Shown here in pieces: positions 23,472 through 32,564 of a stretch of 64,000 nt of DNA. Position 1 is the stretch's first letter. Each line of letters opens with the position of its first letter. This DNA comes from Phallus indusiatus. Its lineage: Eukaryota > Basidiomycota > Agaricomycetes > Phallales > Phallaceae. The stretch lies in NCBI GenBank assembly GCA_027605045.1, contig JAQFWX010000017.1, positions 434,001 to 498,000 of the forward strand, read 5' to 3'. The position numbers were made by a program, and so were the translations under genes. The notes under the pieces were generated by a model. That model saw only the letters and a program-made list of their open reading frames with translations, was not told the DNA's origin and did not search any database.

Positions 23472-25205
23472 CTAAACAGATTCGCTTTGAATTTCGACGT
23501 CCTGAGGTCCCGAGCCAGCCGGCGGATCGTCATCACTGTCCATCCCTTGATCATTTTCATGATCGCCCATTTCCACGAGAATAGATTCATGTACATAGCT
23601 CATTACGCTTGTAATTTCGATATTTGGTAATGTTATGTTAGCGGCACGAATTGCTGCGGAATTTTGTCGCCGAAGAACCAAAGCAAAATCGGCGAGTAAC
23701 ATGGTCGAAAAACTAAAGAATAAATCGACATTTGAATGACAATTAGAATAAAAAAATACTCTTTTTGGAAATTGATGAAGAGATATATCGGTGATGTATC
23801 ACGAATTGGAGCCTGAAGTAGCTATGAAAATAATTGAGTTCAGAAACACATACGTACTGGGGCCATAATTTGCTGGAGTATGCTTACAAACTGCAGAGAA
23901 AAAGTGAGATTAGTACAAGAAACATGAGGTATGAGGATTACCATTTCGGTAAGGATTGTGGCAGTGACTGTAAAAGTAATCACAAAGCTTTTCGGAGGCC
24001 GTATTGAGAAATGGTGTACTAATAGACCTTGAACGGCAAACGCTCACCCGAATCGTGATACAGCTATAACCTCTCGTTACAATGGATTTTCTCATAGTTT
24101 TATTTAAACTTACTTTGTCTAATTAGCACCGAAACAAGGTCGTTATAGCCTTGGATGCCAGTCTCACGCTTTAACTTCCATGTACCCCAAACCTTCCACA
24201 TGCAAACACCGAAAGCGAGCATATCAGTTAAACAAATACAGATATCGGTGACCAAAATTTCGATGGAATCTTAGAAGTTTCATGACAGTAAGATGTGTTA
24301 ACTTATTTGGATCAATACTCACTAGCACTAGTGACACTAGAAAAAAAAGGGTTAGCGTTCATTGAAAATGATTGAATATTATTCAACGTAGCTTGAAAAT
24401 ATTTTACGGACTTTGGAATACGGGTGGAATCCGCCGAATTAACTAAATGGTCAGTTAAAAGATTATCGTGTGTTCCCGTTGCTCAGAAGCTTTACGATAA
24501 ATGTTCAAGATAAGTCCCGCCATAAAAAAGAATACTAAAGCTCCAGCTATGAACCTATTCCCTTGACATAGTGAGTATGCTCGAGCGACCAATAAGCCTA
24601 AACAAGATGTTCATAGAAGCATTTCCAAATATGTACTCCACTAGCCTTGAGCACCAATAGATGTCAAAGTATACTCAGCACCTTGTACATAGATCAAAAT
24701 ATTGTACAGGCTTTGACACTGTTTCAAAAAATTTAAAAATTATATCAGAATTATATCTCACCTTCCGAGCTGCAAAAAACAAGTTCAACATTGCGATTTG
24801 CAAGCTTTTCAAGTTTAAGAGCTTTCAGCTCACCGACGGAAGAATATCAAACCAGAAGACAAGTGCTTGAGCAATTAAGCTTCCGTATCTTGTAAATGCA
24901 TAAAGCACAGTTGTAATGCTGATATATTTGCGGGACCACATATATTCCATTTCCTGTGGTATAGCCAGTATGGTGGCATAAGAAAGGAGTGCTTGAAAGG
25001 TAGTGCATTGATCATAGAACCTTTGATTCTCAGATGTCGGATGACATACCTAACAAGCTAACATCGATAAGTGTCTCGACATATCTAAGAACTCATGAAC
25101 AAAGCAGGGTTGAATATTCGAGATTGAGACACACCCTAAATATAGCTCATTGACCAGATCTGCAGAGACTGTGGCAGATGTAAAGTTAGCAGTACTATTG
25201 TTCAT
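23472..25205 (-). CDS. DUF6533-like multi-pass membrane protein, paralogue C
   Basis: Start MNNSTANFTSATV at 25205. Exon 2 gives YVETLIDVSLL, exon 3 ALLSYATILAIPQEMEYMW, with the E-x-x-x-W core of DUF6533, then VLYAFTRYGSLIAQALVF. Later exons encode LLVARAYSLCQGNRFIAGAL, ILVTDICICLTDMLAFGVCM and VWGTWKLKRETGIQGYNDL. The last exon (about 23702-23472) gives DFALVLRRQNSAAIRAANIT and an acidic tail. Exon order equals that of paralogues A and B. The product is predicted to be an integral membrane protein with several helices, function unknown. One internal junction near 24700 did not close in phase in my model, so the gene may be intact with an exon I mis-drew, or lightly damaged. No insertion like that in A is seen. 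Confidence 0.7.
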
Positions 25206-25814
25206 TTTCGAGAGATAGTCAAATGGAAAAGGATGAGGGGATTTCAGGACAGTGCAAGTCGGTAGGCCGAGCTGTAGAAACAAGTACGGGACAGGAATAT
25301 AGAGAAGTTATATCCACGTGAACCGAGTCAACGTCGAATGAAATGTTCGAGCTGCCCTCTCTTCGACCGTCGCAGGCCCTTCAGCTCGTGGCCTCGGCCT
25401 TGAATCATCAAACCTTCCATGCGATTCATTTCAAATTGTGTGGAGGACTTTAAACTCAACTCTGTTCAATTTATATAACAGTGATAGAATTCAATTCGAC
25501 TGAATGATTCTTGAAAGCCGTGTGCCAAGATCATAACGCAGTTTACAAACGCACAACACCATTAGGATTGTACTTGGGAATTGATATCAACAACAAGCCT
25601 CAACAACTCCTTCATCAAATCCACCTCAACAAATCACGTTTACCTTTAATCTCTTCAAGGTTTGGGATACCGGCAATTGTTCAAGTGGTATCCAAATCAG
25701 CCAGAAGACTTTTCATAACGTGTCTACACCCTGATCCCCCTTTATGCGCTAATATATAACCTATTCACCAAAGTGAATGAATCAATGAGAAATACAATAA
25801 TTTTTATTAATCCA
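25206..25814. other. Intergenic, no supported gene
   Basis: Upstream of paralogue C. The foldback motif found upstream of paralogues A and B is not present here. Confidence 0.3.
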
Positions 25815-26297
25815 TTAATATGACACCTGCCTGCCAACGAGTACGACATCAACACCGAGCGCAATAGTCTTGATAATATCCGACCCAGGACGTATCCCCG
25901 AATCAAACGAAATAGTCATTCTCTTTAATCTTTCATCAGTAACCATTCTTTCTCTTCCGCGAACCGCGTCAACAATGTAAGGAAGAACTTCAAGTGATCC
26001 TACCGCTCCATCAACCTGTCGTCCTCCCGCGTGGTTGGTAACTACAATTCCATCCACTCCCAGTTCAGGAGCTCGGAGAGCATCTGCGGGAGATTGAAAT
26101 CCTTTGGTCATGAACGGGCGATTGTATGTTATATTTCTCCACTGCCAGGAAATATTCTATCAACACTTTTTCTTTTCTTTCAAGCCTGGTACGACTGTAC
26201 GTACCTCTTTCATCGCCCATTTGACTTTATCTCGACTTTGTTCTTTCCCGTATTCATGCATGAGTTCTGGATCGGAGACTCCTAGTTCATTGCCTGG
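25815..26297 (-). pseudogene. FMN-dependent alpha-hydroxyacid dehydrogenase (lactate oxidase type), C-terminal relic
   Basis: Two exons survive with correct borders (26297-26205 and 26141-25815). The first reads PGNELGVSDPELMHEYGKEQ. The second reads GFQSPADALRAPELGVDGIV, then VTNHAGGRQVDGAVGSLEVL with the catalytic histidine of SNHxGRQxDG, and later FDSGIRPGSDIIKTIALGV and VVLVGRQVSY before a stop. Family members oxidise L-lactate or related 2-hydroxyacids using FMN. The N-terminal roughly two thirds of the barrel is absent, the motif has an extra Gly, and the C-terminus stops right after the phosphate-binding LVGR motif. A working enzyme is very unlikely. Confidence 0.75.
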
Positions 26298-27214
26298 CTG
26301 TTCAAATGTTAGTCTGACGTATATTATGTATGTGCAATAGAAAGAGGAGGTACCGTATTTTTGTAATAAAATCTATGTGACCATACCAGAATGGCAGAGA
26401 CGTACATGTAGTTCGCTATGAAGATGTTTGTAGGACACCACTCAAGTTACGAAGTTGAGAACTGCGATTTATCAGCTGACATCTGATTGAATAGGCGTAT
26501 GTATTCCGGACACATACCATGAAATCCACTGTTTCAGGCTCTATCCCAAAGACTTTTAAGTTTTGAAAAAGTAAGCTTGAGAAGCTCGAGTTCCATACGA
26601 CGATATTGTTGTCGTGACCCATATACAGGTGTAGGAGCATTTTTCCGATTAGCGTCAAAACTAATAAGAACATCCCAATCACCGGATTTGTAGTCAACGC
26701 TGAATCAGCGCGGATATCATAAGTATACATGCCAAAGGTCTTCCTATTCCGAAGGTCCATGCTAGAACCATCGTTCACGAAGGCGGTTTGTCAGATTGAG
26801 TTATGAACTGGACACCGCAATGTGGTGCTTGAGAGCAGCGACCGCCTCGGTGGCCAAAATGTGGGTGAAGAGGCAATAGTGCCTCTTGGCTACAATACGG
26901 AACGCTGGATATCGGCATAGGCATTCCGTTAAATGATTGAGGGGGCGAGGACTCCAGGGATGGATGGTGAGGAAATGAGAAGGGATGAAAACACGGGAAG
27001 ATTCTTGCACTTTTGGCAGGTGGTAGCTCGTCTTTGTTGGAAATGCTCATTAATCATTGATGTGAAGAGGACAAAAAAATATAGTTCCAATAAAGTGGCT
27101 GAAGACGCATTTCGTGCAAGTTGTGACAGAACGAAATCATAGCGTATCGGGATTTTCCGGGCGTGAAACTGAGTTTGGACTGCGCCACCATCAACTGTTA
27201 CTACTGTTTTTCTG
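26298..27214. other. Gene-poor stretch with unrecognised open frames
   Basis: Minus-strand open frames at 26416-26778 (one hydrophobic segment) and 26775-27050 carry no motif I know. They could be decayed upstream parts of the dehydrogenase relic, but no similarity was visible. Confidence 0.3.
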
Positions 27215-28329
27215 ATGGGACACTACGACGAGCTGATAGTGCAACTTGCTGAATTTCGTAGTCGATTAAAGTAAGTCATGTTTGAACGTGTATATTGTAT
27301 CAATGAAGAATCATCACCAGAACAAACACGAGCGAACTGACTTTGGTCAACCTTTTACACATAGAAGGAGAACTTGATTCCATCACTTTGGAGCTTCGCG
27401 GTATTTACAACTCCAGCCTCGCAGTTAATCGACTGGTCCCATGTGTACTTTATGAAATATTCGCTTTTGCGGCTTATGATTCATCCTCTTTACCTGGTTC
27501 AGAAATAACTATCTTGAGGATTTCGCATACCTGTCGCCGTTGGAGGGAATTCGCATTGGGATGGCCGAGTTTATGGGGATTCATCAATCCTGAAAGACGG
27601 CGTTCAATTGTTGATTTATTTATAAATCGGTCTAAGAACGCTCCTCTGATATTGTCATGGACCATGCAAGACTGTGCACGGTCACGACTATTGCCGAAAT
27701 TGGATTTTCTCAAATCTTGCGGGACACTGATTCTACCGCGCTTATGTTCTTTAACCCTCCATTTTCATCGTTCTCAATTTAACGCGATTCAGGAGGTATT
27801 CAATGCTTCCACGACGGTACGATCCCTGCGTTACTTGGATCTCCGCGTTGACGGAACCGAGCTAGACGATCCGAATCCGCCCTCATTGAACGATTTCTTA
27901 CAAATCGAGGTTTCTTCCCTTCAAGGACTTACTCTTTCGTATATAACCTGGTCATGGTTTGAGCATCCTCACCACAATTTGACATCTATCATCCTCACCT
28001 ATCCAACAACATCTCCCCCTCTTTCCACGTTTTTGACCTTTCTGTCAAATTGTCCTTGTTTGGAAGAGCTTGAATACCACAATGAAGACGGAGGTGGCAT
28101 AATTCCAAACTCTGTAATCATGACAAGTGCATCAGTTGACAGACTGGACTTCCCTAACCTTGAACGACTTATATTAAGATCAGAAGGCCCATCGGCATAT
28201 GACTATATTCGAGGAATTTTGACACATATTGGAGCTTTAGGAAGACTATCTCTATTTCAGCTGATGTACGAAACTGTTAGAAGTCAGCTTATACTTCGAC
28301 GAGTCTATGAAGACTTAATGTCTGAGTAG
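27215..28329 (+). CDS. F-box-like protein
   Basis: Two exons (27215-27270, 27321-28329) give 354 aa. A short N-terminal helix is followed at residues about 50-105 by an F-box-like segment: VNRLVPCVLYEIFAFAAYDS, then ISHTCRRWREFALGWPSLWG, the I-S-x-x-C-R-x-W-R pattern of agaricomycete F-box proteins. The rest is leucine-rich (for example LPRLCSLTLHF and LRYLDLRVDG), as in the LRR-like C-terminus of these proteins. Such proteins usually bind Skp1 in SCF ubiquitin ligases and are hugely expanded in mushrooms. This one ends earlier than is common (about 500 aa), and a similar C-terminal piece lies downstream at 28680-29192, so the gene may be split. Confidence 0.75.
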
Positions 28330-28569
28330 TAGTGTAGCGACTCAGAGATCTCTAGATAGGAGGCGTACTGTAGTATAACCTGATGAGGAGAAGTATAATT
28401 ACAGGTTGAATACTATATACTATCTGATATGGTCCGTGCATAAGGAAACTACTATGCGGGATATCTAATATCAGTACTGATCTTAATCAGACCTAAAGGA
28501 AGAGTATAACTAAATATAACGAGTCATGTGAGATTGCACACATAATTCCAACAGAAACGTGTCGGTATC
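28330..28569. other. AT-rich spacer that may be an insertion inside the F-box gene
   Basis: Starts with TGTAGCGACTCAGAG just after the F-box stop and contains repeated TATAAC words, ending near TTGCACACA. TG...CA ends are LTR-like, but I found no target duplication, so the origin is uncertain. Confidence 0.3.
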
Positions 28570-28679
28570 CATCTTTCGACATTCTGGAGTCTCTTTCATC
28601 TGGAATTCTCTCCCTTTTTTCACGCCACCCTTATATATTTCTGGCACTAAATCCCAATTCGGATATCGGCTTCAACGTC

Positions 28680-29192
28680 ATGTTTGCACCCACAGGAAGT
28701 GATGCTCATTCTGAAACTCGAGATTTTCCACTTCGTATCTCGGGTGGAATGGTGCCGAACCCTTTTTATGAAGGATCTCCGATTGTCAAATTGATACGCT
28801 CAGTACCTCAAGTAGTACGCCTCGCGCTAATCAATCATGCTTGGACCGTCCTCATTGTGCCCAATTTTCGCGACTGGTTTCCCTGTCTTCTCGAGCTAGA
28901 GATGGCGAATCTCGATAACGAAGTTGAAGCTCTCAGGTCACTGCCTAATGATTTGAAACTTGAAACATTTATTTTATACCTGGATAGTGATGAAGTTCCA
29001 CTTGAAACATTTATTTTATACCTGGATAGTGATGAAGTTCCACTTGAAATGTTATTGGACGTAGTTCCAAAGACTGGAGCAAAGCTTTTCAAGTTGGACA
29101 AGTGGTTCTGCTGTGAACACCGTAATAACCCAGAATTTGGAAAGATTATTACTGCTCTACGCGAAAATGGGGTTACTATGATTGCTGTCTGA
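28680..29192 (+). pseudogene. Leucine-rich C-terminal fragment of an F-box-type protein
   Basis: An open frame that already looks coding from about 28570 (SLSSGILSLFSRHPYIFLAL) runs to a stop at 29192. It has the features of the last part of mushroom F-box/LRR proteins: LRSLPNDLKLETFIL, and near the end a KIITALRENGVTMIAV segment. There is no F-box in it. It contains a perfect in-frame 42-bp duplication. It is either the detached end of the gene at 27215-28329 or a separate truncated copy. Confidence 0.45.
28959..29042 (+). repeat. Tandem 42-bp duplication
   Basis: Two identical 42-bp units, 28959-29000 and 29001-29042, encode LETFILYLDSDEVP twice. A third partial unit (CTTGAA) follows. The exactness suggests a recent event. 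Confidence 0.85.
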
Positions 29193-29626
29193 TAAGGAAG
29201 AATTAAACTTTTCCTAGTCGTAAAGCTGTATCCATAACTTCACTGTAAGAGATCCGTATATCCTTACAAGTTCCCCGGCCCGAGAACTCTTTTCTTTCAT
29301 AATGAAAGAAAAATCTTCGTTACACAATCTCCCTTACTTAAGTTTTCTTCATTTTCCTCGTCCCTATTTTTTTTTCATTACTTAATCATGGGCTCTAAAA
29401 ACATATATAAACCCCCACTTTTTGTATTTACTTCCCCCATTGTTTCAAATTGACGAGGCCTTACAACACTCTATTTGTGTGATTATCCTTATCTTCTGAA
29501 ACTCGTGTAGTCTACAATTCTCGCAAACTTCACATTCACCAGGAAAATAAGTTCCCTATAGAGAGGAATTCTGTGCGTCAAAGCTCGTTTTTGTAATGTT
29601 TTCGACGGCCCAGTCAATGATGTGGC
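29193..29626. other. Intergenic
   Basis: AT-rich, no gene seen. Confidence 0.3.
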
Positions 29627-29875
29627 TTAGTATGGGTGCCATATAAATCGTATACGGACAACAGCATAGTAATTCCCGGCACGACTATACAGCTCGTCCG
29701 GGTCTGAGAGCTTCGTGCTCGTGGAGCTTTTTCCGTCTGTCTTCTTTTTGAAGAACTTAGAAACATTATGTATGTTTCTGGCGGAAAAGCTCCGGGAGAG
29801 TGAGAGACGTCGGCTCATGACGCCACTGTTGATAGTACGTGGTGCAAAAGATTCAGAATTCGGGTTTTGGGACAT
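29627..29875 (-). CDS. Small basic hypothetical protein or gene remnant
   Basis: An 82-aa open frame with Ser/Arg-rich N-terminus (RRLSLSRSFSAR) and FFKKKTDGK, no recognised domain, no signal peptide. Its ATG lies only 2 bp from the copy-2 repeat element at 29877, so its native promoter or N-terminus may have been cut off. It may also be spurious. Confidence 0.3.
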   Translation of the reverse strand: MSQNPNSESFAPRTINSGVMSRRLSLSRSFSARNIHNVSKFFKKKTDGKSSTSTKLSDPDELYSRAGNYYAVVRIRFIWHPY

Positions 29876-29876
29876 A

Positions 29877-30158
29877 GTGTTGCGTGCGCGAACAGGCTAA
29901 GTAGAGCGCCGGTCCGTCAATCTTTTGGAAATTTCATTACCTTATACCTTTTGCATTCAACTTCTCTAGCTTTTTCATATTTTCCATTCTCTTTCAATTG
30001 CATACTAGCACCATTCCATATTCTCGGAACTCTCCAGAATAATGTATATAAAAATACTCTTTTAGCTTACTAAAATAACAACTATGTTTCCCTCCTCTTT
30101 TTCCCTCTGAGCACACAATCGCTGGTTCCCTCTTCCTTCCTGTTCGCCCCTGAGGCGC
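29877..30158. mobile_element. Non-autonomous element, copy 2 (related to 9783-10128)
   Basis: Shares GCGAACAGGCTA near the left end and CCCTCTGAGCACACAA near the right end with the element inside paralogue A, plus a central TATA-like ATGTATATAAAAA. The ends carry inverted GCGAACAGG / CCTGTTCGC. ACATA flanks both sides (29872-29876, 30159-30163) as a possible target duplication. The outermost bases differ from copy 1. Confidence 0.65.
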
Positions 30159-30583
30159 ACATATCAATATGCGATTAAATTTTTGGTCAAGGATGACACT
30201 TTCTGCTGAGTGAAATTTCCTCCACTGTTCGTTTCATGGGTACATATACATATTTCAATAAATAGCAATTTATTCCTTTATGCTCGGCTAAGTAACAACT
30301 AGAGCACCGGGACTAACTTCAAGTACGAACGAATTCTATTTTCACTAGCTTTATGTAAACAAAATGCTCAAAATCGAATCCTCAACCTGCTCTAATGGCA
30401 CTCAAAAAACTCTTTCTTTCCTCCGTTCTCAATTTCTGCATGCAAATACCGTTGGCATACATCATACATAATTACCAACCTCCAATTCTAATCGAACTAC
30501 ATTGTCTCAGTAGTCTCTTCACTCGATATCCCTTCTCAGATGAAGAATTTAAGTACCGAAGTCAACAAGAAAAGGTGTAGAAC
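30159..30583. other. Intergenic, 3' flank of the small secreted protein
   Basis: No gene seen. Confidence 0.3.
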
Positions 30584-30923
30584 TTACAGAAGCTGTGAAA
30601 TTTTAGACGGCGAGACACAGAATCCGGTGAAAGGGTCACCTGGGGACATTAGACAGGAACAACCCGAGCTACAGCCGCCCCATGGCCACAGTCCACACAC
30701 GGCACCCTGGCAATCCTCGGACAGGAAGGAGGCAAGGGGGATGGCATTCTCGGACTGATTTGTCTTTTCATTGCAAGAAATATATAAACTGAAGTAACGA
30801 CGACGGAGAGCTTTGCCTTACCAGATGATAATGACCATCAGTGTCACGGACCACTTCACGAGACGGCACAAATGTTGCATGAGAGATGGAAAGAAAAGCA
30901 AGTAAAAGAGGCAAAAGCTTCAT
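30584..30923 (-). CDS. Small secreted six-cysteine protein (knottin-like pattern)
   Basis: Two exons (30923-30822 and 30754-30584) joined by a clean 67-nt intron (GTAAGG...ATCAG) give 90 aa. Residues 1-17 are a signal peptide (MKLLPLLLAFLSISHAT). A short propeptide-like segment follows, then a C-terminal domain with six cysteines spaced C-x4-C-x7-C-x3-C-x1-C-x11-C, rich in Gly/Trp/Pro (CGLWPWGGCSSGCSC). The C-x-C between cysteines 4 and 5 is typical of cystine-knot miniproteins, but no family match is claimed. A TTTAAATA motif lies about 95 bp upstream. The last codons overlap a possible donor GTAAGTT, so another exon is possible. Likely extracellular; role unknown (defence, signalling or effector are all possible). 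Confidence 0.65.
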
Positions 30924-31014
30924 GATAGAGTCAATTGCAGAGATTTGAATGTGATCCGATCTGAATAACACTGAAGTCGACTCGACGGCGGATGATGACA
31001 ATGGAGGAACTGAC

Positions 31015-31022
31015 TTTAAATA
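31015..31022 (-). promoter_or_regulatory. TATA-like box of small secreted protein gene
   Basis: TATTTAAA on the minus strand about 92 bp before the ATG at 30923. Positional inference. Confidence 0.35.
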
Positions 31023-31429
31023 GACAAAATGAGCTTACTTAAAATTCCCAATAAATCATGTACGTAGTACGAGTAAAACTACATTTGAACGGTTTCAGAT
31101 TTGCTGTTTCAGAGTTTCTCGGATTCAGACGAAATGGCGACGACGGCGATGTAAAAATCATAACTAAATGCAGACTTCCGACTCCACGGAAAGCTTGAAA
31201 CGCTTCAAATTATGAAAACCAATTCTAGAAAGAGCTTTACCGACGCAGTTCCGGGTAAGAACCTGAATAACAACAGCACATTGGCTCCTATCATAACATA
31301 ACCGACAGAAATGGAGACAGAAATACATTTATGAGCAGAGCTACCCTTTAGCACAAGATAAAAATGAAGTACATTTACGAACGAAGGAGTGGTACCTTTA
31401 TTGAGATATCTATATAGCATGTACACTCC

Positions 31430-31913
31430 TTAGAACTTTCTGCCGTCAAACTTGCGTATAGTAAGTTGTTCTAAATGTTCGTTGATCCCATCAATGGTTC
31501 GAACATTGATACCGAGGATATTATAAGGTTCGTCGCAAAATACGGGAGTTGCGCAATCGGGACAGGAAAGGTGTATAAACACCCCCCTGTTGAAAGAATA
31601 CCGATGGCATTCACTCAAGCTCCCACTAGTCATCTTGAAGTCTTTCTTCGGATCAAAAATATACCTACGTTATAATTAGTAGTACGTTATAATAGTAATA
31701 TTTTATGTGAACTACACACATCATGATCAAACCTTTGCTGATACAGACACTGCAGTTGCAGCTTATAACTTCGAAACCATCTTCGAGGATAGGGTGGTTG
31801 CATTCGAATTTGAACCTTCCGCAGTGACAACTTCCGGTATAAGTCTTCTTTGGTGTTTCAGGCGTTCTGGGAGGATAGATATTCATCATAGTTTCATAAG
31901 ATGGTGCCGACAT
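31430..31913 (-). CDS. GFA/CENP-V domain protein
   Basis: Family of small zinc-binding proteins named after glutathione-dependent formaldehyde-activating enzyme; most members have no proven reaction. Exon 1 (31913-31733) has TGSCHCGRFKFEC, and CNCSVCISKG gives the second zinc site. Exon 2 (from 31664) has YIFDPKKDFKMTSGSLSECH, CPDCATPVFC (the third CxxC) and the closing NVRTIDGINEHLEQL and RKFDGRKF. All zinc cysteines are present. At the only obvious border (AAAG/GTTTGA ... CGTAG/G) the reading frame is one base short, so a border I missed, a pseudogene or a sequence error is possible. Confidence 0.7.
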
Positions 31914-32564
31914 GATGATGAAGCGAATTCGATACCTAGGCGGTTAGATACCAGTTGTCGTTGACGTTTTCAGCGAGCGTAGGCTTAAATATTATTTGAG
32001 ACAGACTTTATGATCTAAGCAAGCCTGAGATATATCAGAACTCCCAGATCCGAATTTGACCGGCTCAGAAGACTGACTCTGTCAAATCTCCAAAAAAGGT
32101 TGAGATTGAGGAGTTCTTTTGGTCACGGGTGGCTGTCAAAACGGAAACAATCATGACATGTGTGAGGAAAATCAATACAATAACATGCTTCGATGCATGC
32201 GCATTGATGCAGAGACTCGATATATGATGTCTCATCAAGGTGCAAATCGTATCATTTGAATAGCTGATTCTTCATGTCATCGCTTTGGACGTGTGGAGCA
32301 AGCTAGAAGAGGCTAGAAGAGTCATTGTTGCAACAGTAAACCCGAAATGTCTTCTCTTCTACACTAGCGAGAAGCTTGTCGTTGGAATAATGGGTGTGGG
32401 AATTCATTCAGTCCCATGAGACATATTCCCATGTATTGGGATTATAACTCGCTGGAATCGTCGTGTCGCGTCTTGATTAAATGCAGTGAAGCTCGACCTA
32501 CGTGATATGAAACTTAGACACATTCCTTCCATTCTCAATTCTGAAGTATACACATACAGTTTGA
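31914..32564. other. Intergenic, no supported gene
   Basis: 3' flank of hydrolase copy 2 and upstream region of the GFA gene. Nothing recognised. Confidence 0.3.

Noticed and set aside
26416..27050. Two minus-strand frames next to the FMN-dehydrogenase relic
   Set aside because: Checked as possible N-terminal parts of the enzyme; no family motif (substrate or FMN contacts) visible.
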